From NCBI GenBank assembly GCA_030039655.1, contig JASHVC010000522.1:1-22579 (forward strand): 22,579 nucleotides of DNA, written 5' to 3'. Below the pieces are notes generated by a model. That model saw only the letters and a program-made list of their open reading frames with translations, did no database searches and had not been told where the DNA came from. Below are positions 15,747-22,579 of this stretch, piece by piece (the stretch's first letter is position 1; every line of letters starts with the position of its first letter). The translations under genes were made by a program, and so were the position numbers. Source of the stretch: Xanthobacteraceae bacterium. Its GTDB lineage: Bacteria; Pseudomonadota; Alphaproteobacteria; Rhizobiales; Xanthobacteraceae.

Positions 15747-16805
15747 ATGAACCTGCATAACTTTCGGCGCGTTCCGGTATCCCGCCGACGCTTTCTTACG
15801 ACCTCGGCGTTGGCTGCGGGGGCGCTCGCCGCGCCGGCCATTTGGTCTCGCGGGCGCGCGGCGGACCTTAAGCCGGTGACGCTGACTCTCGATTGGCTTT
15901 TCCAGGGTCCTAACGCGGGTTTCCTGGTGGCCCAGGACAAGGGCTTTTATCGCGACGCTGGCCTCGACGTTACCATTGTGCCCGGCAAAGGGTCGGGTAC
16001 CACCGCGCAGCTCGTCGGCAGCAAGGCGACCCAGATCGGTTTCTCTGACGGCTTTGTGGTCGGCAACAGCATCTCCAAGGGCATGGAGATCAAAACCGTT
16101 GGCAGCATTTATCGGCGTGGCCCTGCCGCCATCATGGTGCTTGCCGAGTCGGCCATCCAGATGCCGAAGGATCTCGAAGGCAAAACCCTGGCGATGACTG
16201 CGGGCAGTGCGCAATTTCAACAATGGCCTGCCTTCTGCAAAGGCGCGGGCATCGATGCCTCGAAGGTCAATATGGTCAACATCGATCCCGCGGGCGTCGG
16301 TCCGGCGCTGGTCAGCGGCAAAGCTGATGCCATTGGCGGATACGTGTTCAGCTACGCACCGAGCATCCAAGTCCGCGGCAAAAAGGAGCTGCGTCTCTTC
16401 TGGTTTGCCGATTCCGGCGTGACCGTCGTCTCAAACGGTGTCATCGTGCATCAGGATACGCTCAAGAGCGATCCCGATCTCATTCGCGCCTTCGTTCCAG
16501 CGGCGATCAAAGGCTTCATCTACGGCCGGCAGAACATGGACGAAGCGATCGCCATCGTGAAAAAGTTCGACCCTACGGCCATGGCGGAAGTTACCAAGCT
16601 TGAACTCGAACAGTCGTGGAAGACGTGGGTGACACCGAACACCAAGGGTAAGCCGCTTGGCTGGGGTTCGGACGCGGACTGGGCCGCCACCGTGCAGGTC
16701 CTCAAGCAATATGGAGGCGTCACGGCTCCGCTGGAGCCCAGTCAGATTTACACTAATGAGTTTGTGCCCACCGGCGCCGAGTACGTACCGCCGCAAGAGA
16801 GCTGA
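15747..16805 (+). CDS. ABC transporter substrate-binding protein, NMT1/THI5-like (paralog 2), Tat-exported
   Basis: 352 residues; GGAGA (15736-15740) lies 6 bases before the ATG. Tat signal SRRRFLT at 12-18 with a likely cut at GRA-AD. The mature part starts with LTLDWLFQGPNAGFLVAQDKGFY, then GKGSGTTAQLVGSKA, GFSDGFVVGNSISKGM and the terminal FVPTGAEYVPPQES. It shares long blocks with paralog 1, including SAQFQQWPAF and TPNTKGKPLGWGS, which are less well kept in paralog 3 (SAVTLQFPAF, TPNTMGKPLGWGS); this suggests 1 and 2 are the closer pair. It has its own promoter and a terminator-like hairpin, and no transporter partner nearby, so it probably feeds a permease encoded elsewhere, perhaps the one beside paralog 3. 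Confidence 0.93.
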   Translation: MNLHNFRRVPVSRRRFLTTSALAAGALAAPAIWSRGRAADLKPVTLTLDWLFQGPNAGFLVAQDKGFYRDAGLDVTIVPGKGSGTTAQLVGSKATQIGFSDGFVVGNSISKGMEIKTVGSIYRRGPAAIMVLAESAIQMPKDLEGKTLAMTAGSAQFQQWPAFCKGAGIDASKVNMVNIDPAGVGPALVSGKADAIGGYVFSYAPSIQVRGKKELRLFWFADSGVTVVSNGVIVHQDTLKSDPDLIRAFVPAAIKGFIYGRQNMDEAIAIVKKFDPTAMAEVTKLELEQSWKTWVTPNTKGKPLGWGSDADWAATVQVLKQYGGVTAPLEPSQIYTNEFVPTGAEYVPPQES

Positions 16806-16826
16806 GCACTAGATCTAAGCACTGCA

Positions 16827-16853
16827 GCCGCGTGCTCGCGCGGCCATTTTCTT
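16827..16853 (+). terminator. Rho-independent terminator candidate after paralog 2
   Basis: GCCGCG (16827-16832), loop TGCTCG, CGCGGC (16839-16844), then CATTTTCTT. The stem is short but pure GC and a T-rich run follows. An alternative pairing, GAGCAC (16804-16809) with GTGCTC (16832-16837), would disrupt this stem. Confidence 0.5.
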
Positions 16854-16953
16854 ACGCTACGTCGCGGTGAATTTGCTCCAAGGCACTTCATCCGATACGT
16901 TCGCCAGCTGCACGTCTGGGAACGGCAAAAGCGTGAAGTAACAAGAAGCCGGT

Positions 16954-16978
16954 GCAGGCTAGATCGGCGCGAGCCTGC
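16954..16978. repeat. Inverted repeat upstream of the TPR gene
   Basis: GCAGGCT (16954-16960) and AGCCTGC (16972-16978) are perfect 7-base arms with an 11-base spacer, about 85 bases before the TPR start codon. It could be an operator or a weak hairpin; nothing else recognisable is seen in 16854-17061. Confidence 0.35.
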
Positions 16979-17061
16979 TACGCAGGGTGGATGCGCGCTA
17001 CCTCTTCGGACACGGCAGAACTAGGCGGGCGGTGTCGGTCCGCTGGGAGGGTGTCAATGCG

Positions 17062-18285
17062 ATGAACTTCGTGAGGCGCGTTTTTCCGATCGCCGCGGCG
17101 CTTTTCGTGCTGACGTTTTGGTTCGCTCCACCATCTCTTGGGCAATCGACCGCAGCGGACGAACTGAACCAAGGTGTCATTGAGCTTTATCGGGCGGGAA
17201 GATACGCGGAGGCGCTCCCGTTAGCGCAGCAGGTCCTGGCAATGCGCGAGAAGGCGCTTGGGCCCGACCACCCCTCTGTCGCGATGGCGTTGAACGATCT
17301 GGCTGGGCTCTACGATCGCCAGGGCCGCTACGCCGAGGCCGAGCCGCTCGACAGGCGGGCATTGGCGATCCGGGAGAAGGCGCTCGGCCCCGAGCATCCC
17401 GATGTTGCGCAGTCGCTGCATAATCTGGCTGTGCTCTATCGGAAGCAGGGGCGCTACGCCGAAGCCGAGTCGCTCGAGAAGCGGTCGTTGGCGATCTACG
17501 AGAAGGTGCTCGGGCCCGATCATCCCTATGTCGCGACGGCGCTGAATAGTCTGGCAATGCTCCATAAAGAGCAGGGGCGCACCGTCGAGGCCGAGCCGCT
17601 CTACCAGCGGGCGCTAGCGATCTACGAGGAGGTGTTTGGGCCCGATAATCCTGCGGTCGCGCAGACGCTGAACGATCTGGCTTTGCTCTATATGGAGCAC
17701 GGGCGCTACGCCGACGCCGAGCCGCTGTACAAGCGATCGCTGGCGATCATCGAGAAGACCCTCGGGCCTGATCATCCCTATGTCGCGACGGCGCTAAACA
17801 ATCTGGCTGGGCTTTACGATCGCCAGGGCCGCTACGCCGAAGCCGAGCCCCTCGACAAGCGAGCGCTGGCCATCCGCGAGAAGGCGCTCGGCCCCGAGCA
17901 TCCCGATGTCGCGCAGTCACTGCGCAATCTAGCTGGGCTCTATCGGAATCAGGGCCGCTACACCGAAGCCGAACCGCTCGACAAGCGAGCCCTGGCGATG
18001 ATCGAGAAGGCGCTCGGGCCCGATCATCCCTATGTCGCGACGGTGCTAAACAATCTGGCCGAGCTTTACGAGCGCCAGGGCCGTTACGCCGAGGCCGAGC
18101 CACTCTACAAGCGGGCGCTGGCGATCCGGGAAAAAGCGCTCAGGCCCGATCACCCTGATGTTGCGGAATCGCTGAACAATCTGGCTGAGCTCTACAGCAG
18201 TGAGGGGCGCGCCGCCGAGGCCGAGCCGCTCTACAAGCGGGCGCTGACGATCGACGAGAATTCGCCGCTGCTGGCCGGCCCCTAG
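17062..18285 (+). CDS. Exported tetratricopeptide (kinesin-light-chain type TPR) repeat protein
   Basis: 407 residues from the ATG at 17062; GGGAGG (17045-17050) lies 11 bases upstream, and this start places a signal peptide (RRVFPIAAALFVLTFWFAPPSLGQ) at the N-terminus. A start at 16987 is open but hides the signal. The rest is built of eight complete 42-residue units beginning GRYAEAEPL and a partial ninth (GRAAEAEPLYKRALTIDEN); each unit carries LGPDHPxVA and LNxLAxLY, the TPR_10/TPR_12 pattern of kinesin light chains. Such repeats form a superhelical scaffold that binds proteins or peptides, here probably in the periplasm. The units show a higher-order duplication (see findings). No enzymatic or sensor domain is attached, so a function cannot be named. 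Confidence 0.9.
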   Translation: MNFVRRVFPIAAALFVLTFWFAPPSLGQSTAADELNQGVIELYRAGRYAEALPLAQQVLAMREKALGPDHPSVAMALNDLAGLYDRQGRYAEAEPLDRRALAIREKALGPEHPDVAQSLHNLAVLYRKQGRYAEAESLEKRSLAIYEKVLGPDHPYVATALNSLAMLHKEQGRTVEAEPLYQRALAIYEEVFGPDNPAVAQTLNDLALLYMEHGRYADAEPLYKRSLAIIEKTLGPDHPYVATALNNLAGLYDRQGRYAEAEPLDKRALAIREKALGPEHPDVAQSLRNLAGLYRNQGRYTEAEPLDKRALAMIEKALGPDHPYVATVLNNLAELYERQGRYAEAEPLYKRALAIREKALRPDHPDVAESLNNLAELYSSEGRAAEAEPLYKRALTIDENSPLLAGP

Positions 18286-18514
18286 GTACGCGGCCAAACA
18301 GGCTCCAATTGACCATAGAACCCGCTTCGATGGTGCTTCCTTGCTTCTGCGAAGAAGTTCCTTGGCCTGCCCTGGCGTCTTACCCTAGGCGAGGCGCGGC
18401 AAATTGCCGTCAATGTCGCGACCTGCCTGAGATCAAACTCCATTCATCGGCCATTCATGACGTGCAACGTAGCGATTAAGGGACAATAATGTCCAAAAAA
18501 CCCAAGGAGAGCTT

Positions 18515-18706
18515 ATGTTCAGGATGCTATTGACTGCGGCCACTGTCGCAGCTTGCGTCGCTATAGTGCCTCCGCTCGCTCAAGCACAGACACCACCTGC
18601 CAAACCCCCTGCCGCGGCCCCGGCCAAACCAATGGCACCGGCGAAGCATCATGTCTACCGTTGGCGTCATCACCATTGGTATTGGCATCGCCGGCACTGG
18701 TGTTAA
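18515..18706 (+). CDS. Small secreted His/Trp-rich peptide
   Basis: 63 residues with a strong ribosome site (AAGGAG at 18504-18509, 5 bases before the ATG). A Sec signal peptide (MLLTAATVAACVAIVPPLAQA, cut near AQA-QT) is followed by a Pro/Ala/Lys linker (TPPAKPPAAAPAKP) and a basic C-terminal tail with seven histidines, four tryptophans, many arginines and a final cysteine (KHHVYRWRHHHWYWHRRHWC). The tail could bind metal ions, haem or acidic polymers. Small exported proteins with HHxxHR-like tails are frequent in Rhizobiales and unnamed. The ribosome site, the signal and the terminator-like hairpin downstream argue that it is a true gene. Confidence 0.75.
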   Translation: MFRMLLTAATVAACVAIVPPLAQAQTPPAKPPAAAPAKPMAPAKHHVYRWRHHHWYWHRRHWC

Positions 18707-18780
18707 TGGACACCAGATCGAAGCAGGCGATGCTCTCGCCGAGGTGATGCACTTTCGCCGGGATTAAGCAAAATCGGCTC

Positions 18781-18806
18781 TGAGGCCGCCTTAGTCGGCG
18801 GTCTCA
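18781..18806 (+). terminator. Terminator-like hairpin between the small peptide gene and the UbiD gene
   Basis: A 10-base-pair stem (TGAGGCCGCC with GGCGGTCTCA, one G-T pair) and a 6-base loop TTAGTC, followed by a short CTCTTT. It lies between convergent genes and may serve either strand. Confidence 0.5.
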
Positions 18807-18887
18807 ACTCTTTCGAGCGGGGTCGCTATCACGATTGACGCGCCTGTCGCTAATGGCGAAGGGCGACCATCGCCGTAAGGACACGAG

Positions 18888-20321
18888 CTAAAACCCCTTC
18901 GGCAACTCATGCGCCCATTTGGCGCGCATGCGCGCGTCAAGTTGTTTGCTCGAGCGCGCAATCACCGGGAACGTCTTCTGCCGATTGAAGGGAATACAGG
19001 CGTCGATCACCACACGCGAATTGCGCCGATCCTTTTCCGTGTCATAGCACATGGGATCGAGCGCCGAACTCCAGCCGCCGTGAATGACATCGACCTGGAT
19101 GCGCGGGTCGCAGCGGGTGCACATCGCCCAGATCACGTCGTTGATGTTGGTGGGATCGATGTCCTCATCGACCACGATGGTCCAGCGATTGCAGTAGGCA
19201 CCGGCGTGGCAATGGGACGCCACCATGCCGGCCTGCTTGGCGTGTCCGCCGTAAAGCTGTTTGATCGAGATGGTAAGCATGAAGCGGCTGCCGCCGGCTT
19301 CGTGCGCCCACACGCCTCTGACTTCTGGAATGCCCGCCGCTTCCAGCTGATTCCACACTGCGCCGCAACGGTACGTGCCGAGGTAAAATGTATTGTCATT
19401 CGGCGGCACCGCCGGAATGGCGCCGACGAGGATCGGGTCGTTCCGATGCATCATGGTGGCGATGCGGATGGCCGGCTCCTGCGCGCTGCCGGACGCGTAA
19501 TACCCAGTCCACTCGCCCAGCGGCCCTTCCTCCACCGTATCGCTCGGATGAATGTAGCCTTCGAAAGCGATCTCGGAATTTGCCGGCACCGGCAGTCCGG
19601 TGCGCGGCATATTGATCACTTCGACCGGCTCGCCGAGAATTCCGCCGGCGGCCTCCATTTCATTTTTGCCGTAGGGAATTTCCAGGCCCGCGAGCATCAA
19701 ATACGCCGGATGCATTCCGGCAACGACAGCTACCGGGCATGGCTGACCCCGGTCGTGATATTTGCCCATGATGATGCGCCCGTGCTTGCCCGGCGACATC
19801 ATCACTGACGCTAGATCGGACCCGTGGCTCTGCACGCGGTAGCATCCGTAATTAAGCCAGCCCGAGTCCGGATCGCGCATGGCGACCATGCAGCCCGTCC
19901 CGATATACGGGCCGCCATCGTGCTCATGCCACACCGGCGTCGGAATTTTTTCGATGTTGATGTCTTTGCCTTCGGAGACGTTCTCGAGCAGCGGGCCGCC
20001 ATTGACCGGCCGAGGCTGATGCGACGGCGCGTGCTTCATGTAGTTGCGCCACCATTGGATCAGCTCCATTTCGGAGGCCTGCGCCGGCAGCCCAAGGGCG
20101 ACGTTGATCCGCGGCACTGACGTCAAGACGTTGGCAGCGATGCGATAGCCCTTGGGAAATCCGGGGACATCGTCGAAAAGCAGGGCCGGATTGCCCATCT
20201 TGCGCTGATAGATGTCGACAAAGCCGCCGATCTCCTCCTTGGGTTCGGCGCCCTTGATAATCTTCAGCTCTCCGGCGGACTCGACGGCTTTCATCCAATC
20301 CCGAAGATCTTTGTTGGCCAT
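18888..20321 (-). CDS. UbiD-family (prenylated-FMN) decarboxylase
   Basis: 477 residues, normal family length. UbiD enzymes reversibly decarboxylate aromatic or alpha,beta-unsaturated acids using prenylated FMN made by UbiX. NYGCYR (157-162) supplies the conserved Arg162. EEGPLGEWTGYY (264-275) supplies the catalytic Glu265 and Glu270, equivalent to Glu277 and Glu282 of fungal Fdc1. The start is supported by GGTGAGG on the minus strand, 7 bases before the ATG. Whether it is the ubiquinone-pathway UbiD or a catabolic relative (gallate, protocatechuate, phthalate or similar acids) cannot be settled, but its position among three binding-protein genes and away from ubiquinone genes favours a catabolic role. 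No ubiX is in the window. Confidence 0.93.
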   Translation of the reverse strand: MANKDLRDWMKAVESAGELKIIKGAEPKEEIGGFVDIYQRKMGNPALLFDDVPGFPKGYRIAANVLTSVPRINVALGLPAQASEMELIQWWRNYMKHAPSHQPRPVNGGPLLENVSEGKDINIEKIPTPVWHEHDGGPYIGTGCMVAMRDPDSGWLNYGCYRVQSHGSDLASVMMSPGKHGRIIMGKYHDRGQPCPVAVVAGMHPAYLMLAGLEIPYGKNEMEAAGGILGEPVEVINMPRTGLPVPANSEIAFEGYIHPSDTVEEGPLGEWTGYYASGSAQEPAIRIATMMHRNDPILVGAIPAVPPNDNTFYLGTYRCGAVWNQLEAAGIPEVRGVWAHEAGGSRFMLTISIKQLYGGHAKQAGMVASHCHAGAYCNRWTIVVDEDIDPTNINDVIWAMCTRCDPRIQVDVIHGGWSSALDPMCYDTEKDRRNSRVVIDACIPFNRQKTFPVIARSSKQLDARMRAKWAHELPKGF

Positions 20322-20492
20322 TGCGTTGCCTCACCAATTTTTCGCGCCAAATAGGCGCGGATCGTCTTGAATTTCCTCCATTTAGGCAACCCCACGACGC
20401 GCTGGACCCAACCCGCAGTAGCGCCAACCCTATGTTTTTCCGCGCATTCCCTGGCACATGTCTTGCTTGACTGGAGCCGCGACAAACGGGTC

Positions 20493-20522
20493 ATGACAGC
20501 CCGAGCCACTTGCCTCTATGCT
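20493..20522 (+). promoter_or_regulatory. Sigma-70-type promoter of the third substrate-binding protein gene
   Basis: ATGACA at 20493-20498 and TATGCT at 20517-20522, 18 bases apart, with CTTGCCTC before the -10 box, as at the two other paralogs. The -10 box ends 49 bases before the ATG. The rest of 20322-20571 is the shared upstream region with the divergent UbiD gene; nothing else is recognisable there. Confidence 0.65.
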
Positions 20523-20571
20523 GTCGTCGATGCCGGGCCGCTAATCCTCCCGAGGTGAAGGAGATAAGGTC

Positions 20572-21618
20572 ATGAGCACTCGTGGTTTCCAGCGCGTGTC
20601 CCGCCGACGTTTCTTGCAGAAATCCGCTCTGGCCGCGGGAACGCTGGCTTTGCCGCTCGCGCCGTTCCGCGCCCGCGCCGCCAAACAGGTGACGTTGACC
20701 CTCGATTGGCTTTATCAGGGCCCTAATGCCGGCTTCCTGGTTGCACACGAGAAGGGTTACTACGTGGACGCCGGATTCGACGTCGCCATCTCCGCCGGTA
20801 AGGGATCGGCCAGCACTGCCCAATTGGTTGCCAGCAAGGCAACCCAAGTGGGCTTCGCTGATGGCTTCGTGGTGGCGACTGGCGATGCCAAGGGTATGAA
20901 CATCAAGACCGTCGGCAGCATTTTCCGACGCAACCCGGCTTCGATCATGTTGTTTGCCGATTCACCTATCAAGACGCCGAAGGATCTTGAGGGCAAAACC
21001 ATCGGAATCAGCGCGGGCAGCGCGGTCACGCTGCAATTCCCGGCCTTCTGCAAGGGGGCCGGCGTTGACGTATCTAAAGTGCAGGTCGTCAATATCGATC
21101 CGACCGGTCTTGGACCGGCGCTTATAACCGGCAAGATCGACGGCATCGGCGGCTATGTATCGAGCTACGTGCCGACCCTCGAGATCCGCGGCAAGAAAGA
21201 AGTGCGGATTTTCTGGTTTGCGGACGCGGGTGTCGTGGCGACGTCAAATGGCATCGTCATGCATGATGACCTGGTCAAAAGCGATCCCGACTTCGTTCGT
21301 GCTTTCGTGCCCGCAACGCTCAAGGGCTTTCTCTACGGGCGGCAGCACCCGGACGAAGCGATAGCGGCCGTGAAGAAATACCAAGAAACGGTCGATGCGG
21401 ACATCACCAGGCGCGAGCTGGAAATTTCGTGGAAGCTCTGGCTGACCCCGAATACGATGGGCAAACCGCTAGGCTGGGGCTCCGACGCGGATTGGCATTC
21501 CACGATCGACGTGCTTCATCAATACGGGGGCGTGAGCGCCCCCGTTGAGACGAGCCAAGTGTTCACCAACGAATTTGTCCCGACCGGCGCTGACTTCGTG
21601 CCGCCGCAAGACGCATAG
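20572..21618 (+). CDS. ABC transporter substrate-binding protein, NMT1/THI5-like (paralog 3), Tat-exported
   Basis: 348 residues with AAGGAG (20558-20563) 8 bases before the ATG. Tat signal SRRRFLQ at 10-16 and a likely cut at ARA-AK. The mature part begins VTLTLDWLYQGPNAGFLVAHEKGYY and keeps GKGSASTAQLVASKA, GFADGFVVATGDAKGM, the DPTGLGPALITGK block and the final FVPTGADFVPPQDA. Ligand-loop differences from paralogs 1 and 2 (SAVTLQFPAF in place of SAQFQQWPAF, and VATGDAKGM in place of VGNGVAKGM) may mean a different ligand. Its stop is 14 bases before the ATPase start, so this copy belongs to the transporter operon. Confidence 0.94.
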   Translation: MSTRGFQRVSRRRFLQKSALAAGTLALPLAPFRARAAKQVTLTLDWLYQGPNAGFLVAHEKGYYVDAGFDVAISAGKGSASTAQLVASKATQVGFADGFVVATGDAKGMNIKTVGSIFRRNPASIMLFADSPIKTPKDLEGKTIGISAGSAVTLQFPAFCKGAGVDVSKVQVVNIDPTGLGPALITGKIDGIGGYVSSYVPTLEIRGKKEVRIFWFADAGVVATSNGIVMHDDLVKSDPDFVRAFVPATLKGFLYGRQHPDEAIAAVKKYQETVDADITRRELEISWKLWLTPNTMGKPLGWGSDADWHSTIDVLHQYGGVSAPVETSQVFTNEFVPTGADFVPPQDA

Positions 21619-21632
21619 GTGGTCGCAACAGC

Positions 21633-22430
21633 GTGAACAAAATTGTCGACCAGGACGAAGCCTATCTGAGCTTTGAAGATCTCTCCAAGGTCTACGCGAC
21701 GCGTGACGGCGAGGTGCAGGCGCTGGCCGGAATCTCGCTTGCGCAGCGTCGCGGAGAGTTTCTGTCCCTTGTCGGCCCGAGTGGATGCGGAAAGAGCACC
21801 TTGATGATGATCGCGGCCGGTCTCGTCCGGCCCTCAAGCGGCGCGGTGCGGGTGCGCGGTCAAAAAGTCGATCGGCCGCGCACCAACATCGGGATCGCGT
21901 TTCAAAGCGCGGTGCTGCTGGAATGGCGCACGGCGCTTGGCAACGTCATGCTGCAAGCTGAAGCCCATCGGCTAAACAAGAAGGAGGCGGAGGAGCGCGC
22001 TCGAGAGCTTCTCGACTCGGTCGAGCTCGGCGGGTTTGAGGACATGTATCCGCATGAGCTGTCCGGTGGCATGCGCCAGCGGGTTTCGATCTGCCGCGCG
22101 CTGATCCACGATCCGGAGCACCTGCTCATGGACGAGCCGTTCGGCGCGCTCGACGCCTTGACCCGCGACCAGCTTGTACTCGACCTCCAGGCGCTGGTGA
22201 GCGAGCGGCGCATGTCGGTGTTGTTCATCACTCACAGTATCTCGGAAGCCGTGTTTCTCTCCGACCGCGTCGTCGTCATGACGCCGCGGCCGGGCCGCAT
22301 CGACCGCATCATCGACATCAAGCTGCCACGGCCGCGCACGCTGGCAATGCGCGAGGCGCCGGAATTCCATGAATATAGCAAGCAGATTTTGGACCTGTTC
22401 CTGGCGCGCGGCGTCTTGCGCGAGCACTGA
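21633..22430 (+). CDS. ABC transporter ATP-binding protein, NitT/TauT/SsuB type
   Basis: 265 residues from a GTG at 21633 (AGGTGG at 21617-21622 overlaps the upstream stop). Walker A GPSGCGKST at 48-56, Q-loop FQ at 90-91, signature LSGGMRQR at 143-150, Walker B LLMDEP at 164-169, D-loop ALD at 171-173 and switch His201. All catalytic residues are present. The C-terminal RPGRIDRIIDIKLPRPR block is typical of nitrate/sulfonate/taurine-type importers, matching the binding-protein type of its neighbours. It is the cytoplasmic motor for the importer and probably serves paralog 3 and perhaps paralogs 1 and 2. Confidence 0.96.
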   Translation: MNKIVDQDEAYLSFEDLSKVYATRDGEVQALAGISLAQRRGEFLSLVGPSGCGKSTLMMIAAGLVRPSSGAVRVRGQKVDRPRTNIGIAFQSAVLLEWRTALGNVMLQAEAHRLNKKEAEERARELLDSVELGGFEDMYPHELSGGMRQRVSICRALIHDPEHLLMDEPFGALDALTRDQLVLDLQALVSERRMSVLFITHSISEAVFLSDRVVVMTPRPGRIDRIIDIKLPRPRTLAMREAPEFHEYSKQILDLFLARGVLREH

Positions 22431-22454
22431 GCCGCTCACACGAGGAGTATGACC

Positions 22455-22579
22455 ATGACGCAAACAGCAGATTCGCTGACTGCGCCGGCCAATACGGCGA
22501 GCACCGGACAGGCCGCAACACGCGCTCAGCAACGCCGCGCTCGCGCCCAACGCGACCGCATGGCCGCGCTCGCATATAG
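22455..22579 (+). CDS. Start of a gene, probably the ABC transporter permease (3'-truncated by window edge)
   Basis: An ATG at 22455 with GAGGAG (22442-22447) 7 bases upstream opens a frame that stays open to the window end (41 complete codons). A second in-frame ATG at 22449 is too close to the ribosome site. The visible residues (MTQTADSLTAPANTAST..., then RAQQRRARAQRDRMAALAY) are polar and arginine-rich, as in the cytoplasmic N-terminal extension of many permeases of this class. The first membrane span is not reached, so the permease call rests on the position directly after the binding protein and ATPase genes. Confidence 0.6.
   Translation, partial: MTQTADSLTAPANTASTGQAATRAQQRRARAQRDRMAALAY

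Noticed and set aside
246..16940. A 15-base match (GGAACGGCAAAAGCG) between the MerR gene and the region before the TPR gene
   Set aside because: A match of this length is not surprising by chance in a window of this size, and no longer similarity surrounds it.
17188..18250. Regular DNA repeats that might suggest a CRISPR array or satellite
   Set aside because: The period is 126 bases, the frame stays open and the repeats translate as TPR units.

Overview
The window looks like a chromosomal segment of a high-GC alphaproteobacterium, most likely of the order Hyphomicrobiales (Bradyrhizobium/Rhodopseudomonas/Xanthobacteraceae type). This is inferred from GC-rich codon use, a plant/alphaproteobacterial-type glutamate-cysteine ligase, Tat-exported NMT1/THI5-like binding proteins, and an intergenic inverted-repeat element (about 6603-6717) that resembles a dispersed element I recall from Bradyrhizobium-like genomes. 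I see no tRNA, rRNA, CRISPR, transposase or phage gene. No gene-free stretch exceeds 300 bases; the longest are 16806-17061 and 20322-20571, and their contents are listed as features.

Region 1 (1-5147) is a fatty-acid or acyl-CoA degradation block: the end of a MerR-type regulator, a convergent SDR dehydrogenase, then a tight operon of thiolase, a cupin protein and a FadJ/FadB-like hydratase/3-hydroxyacyl-CoA dehydrogenase. The last gene carries an in-frame TAG exactly where the catalytic glutamate of the dehydrogenase His-Glu pair is expected, with the frame open and coding-like on both sides.

Region 2 (5222-9225) holds gshA, a Rhizobiales-like inverted-repeat element, a small secreted protein of unknown function on the minus strand, and a large polytopic membrane protein resembling GT-C glycosyltransferases.

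Region 3 (9245-11591) is a redox module: a cytochrome b561-like membrane subunit with a proline-rich tail and a Tat/lipobox-bearing sulfite-oxidase-fold molybdopterin protein (minus-strand operon), divergent from an exported PRC-barrel protein. Region 4 (11731-14417) is a three-gene run: DUF2064/TIGR04282-type nucleotidyl/glycosyl transferase, radical SAM/SPASM protein and DPM1-like family 2 glycosyltransferase. It probably builds or modifies a glycoconjugate, substrate unknown.

Region 5 (14418-22579) contains three paralogous Tat-dependent ABC substrate-binding proteins. Each lies behind the same kind of promoter (TGACA box, 18-base spacer, TATGCT-like box). They are interrupted by a TPR-repeat protein, a tiny His/Trp-rich secreted peptide and a minus-strand UbiD-family decarboxylase. 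Only the third binding protein is followed by an ATPase and the start of what is probably the permease, so the first two look like extra receptors for the same or a related transporter. The nearby UbiD enzyme suggests, but does not prove, that the ligands are aromatic or unsaturated carboxylic acids.
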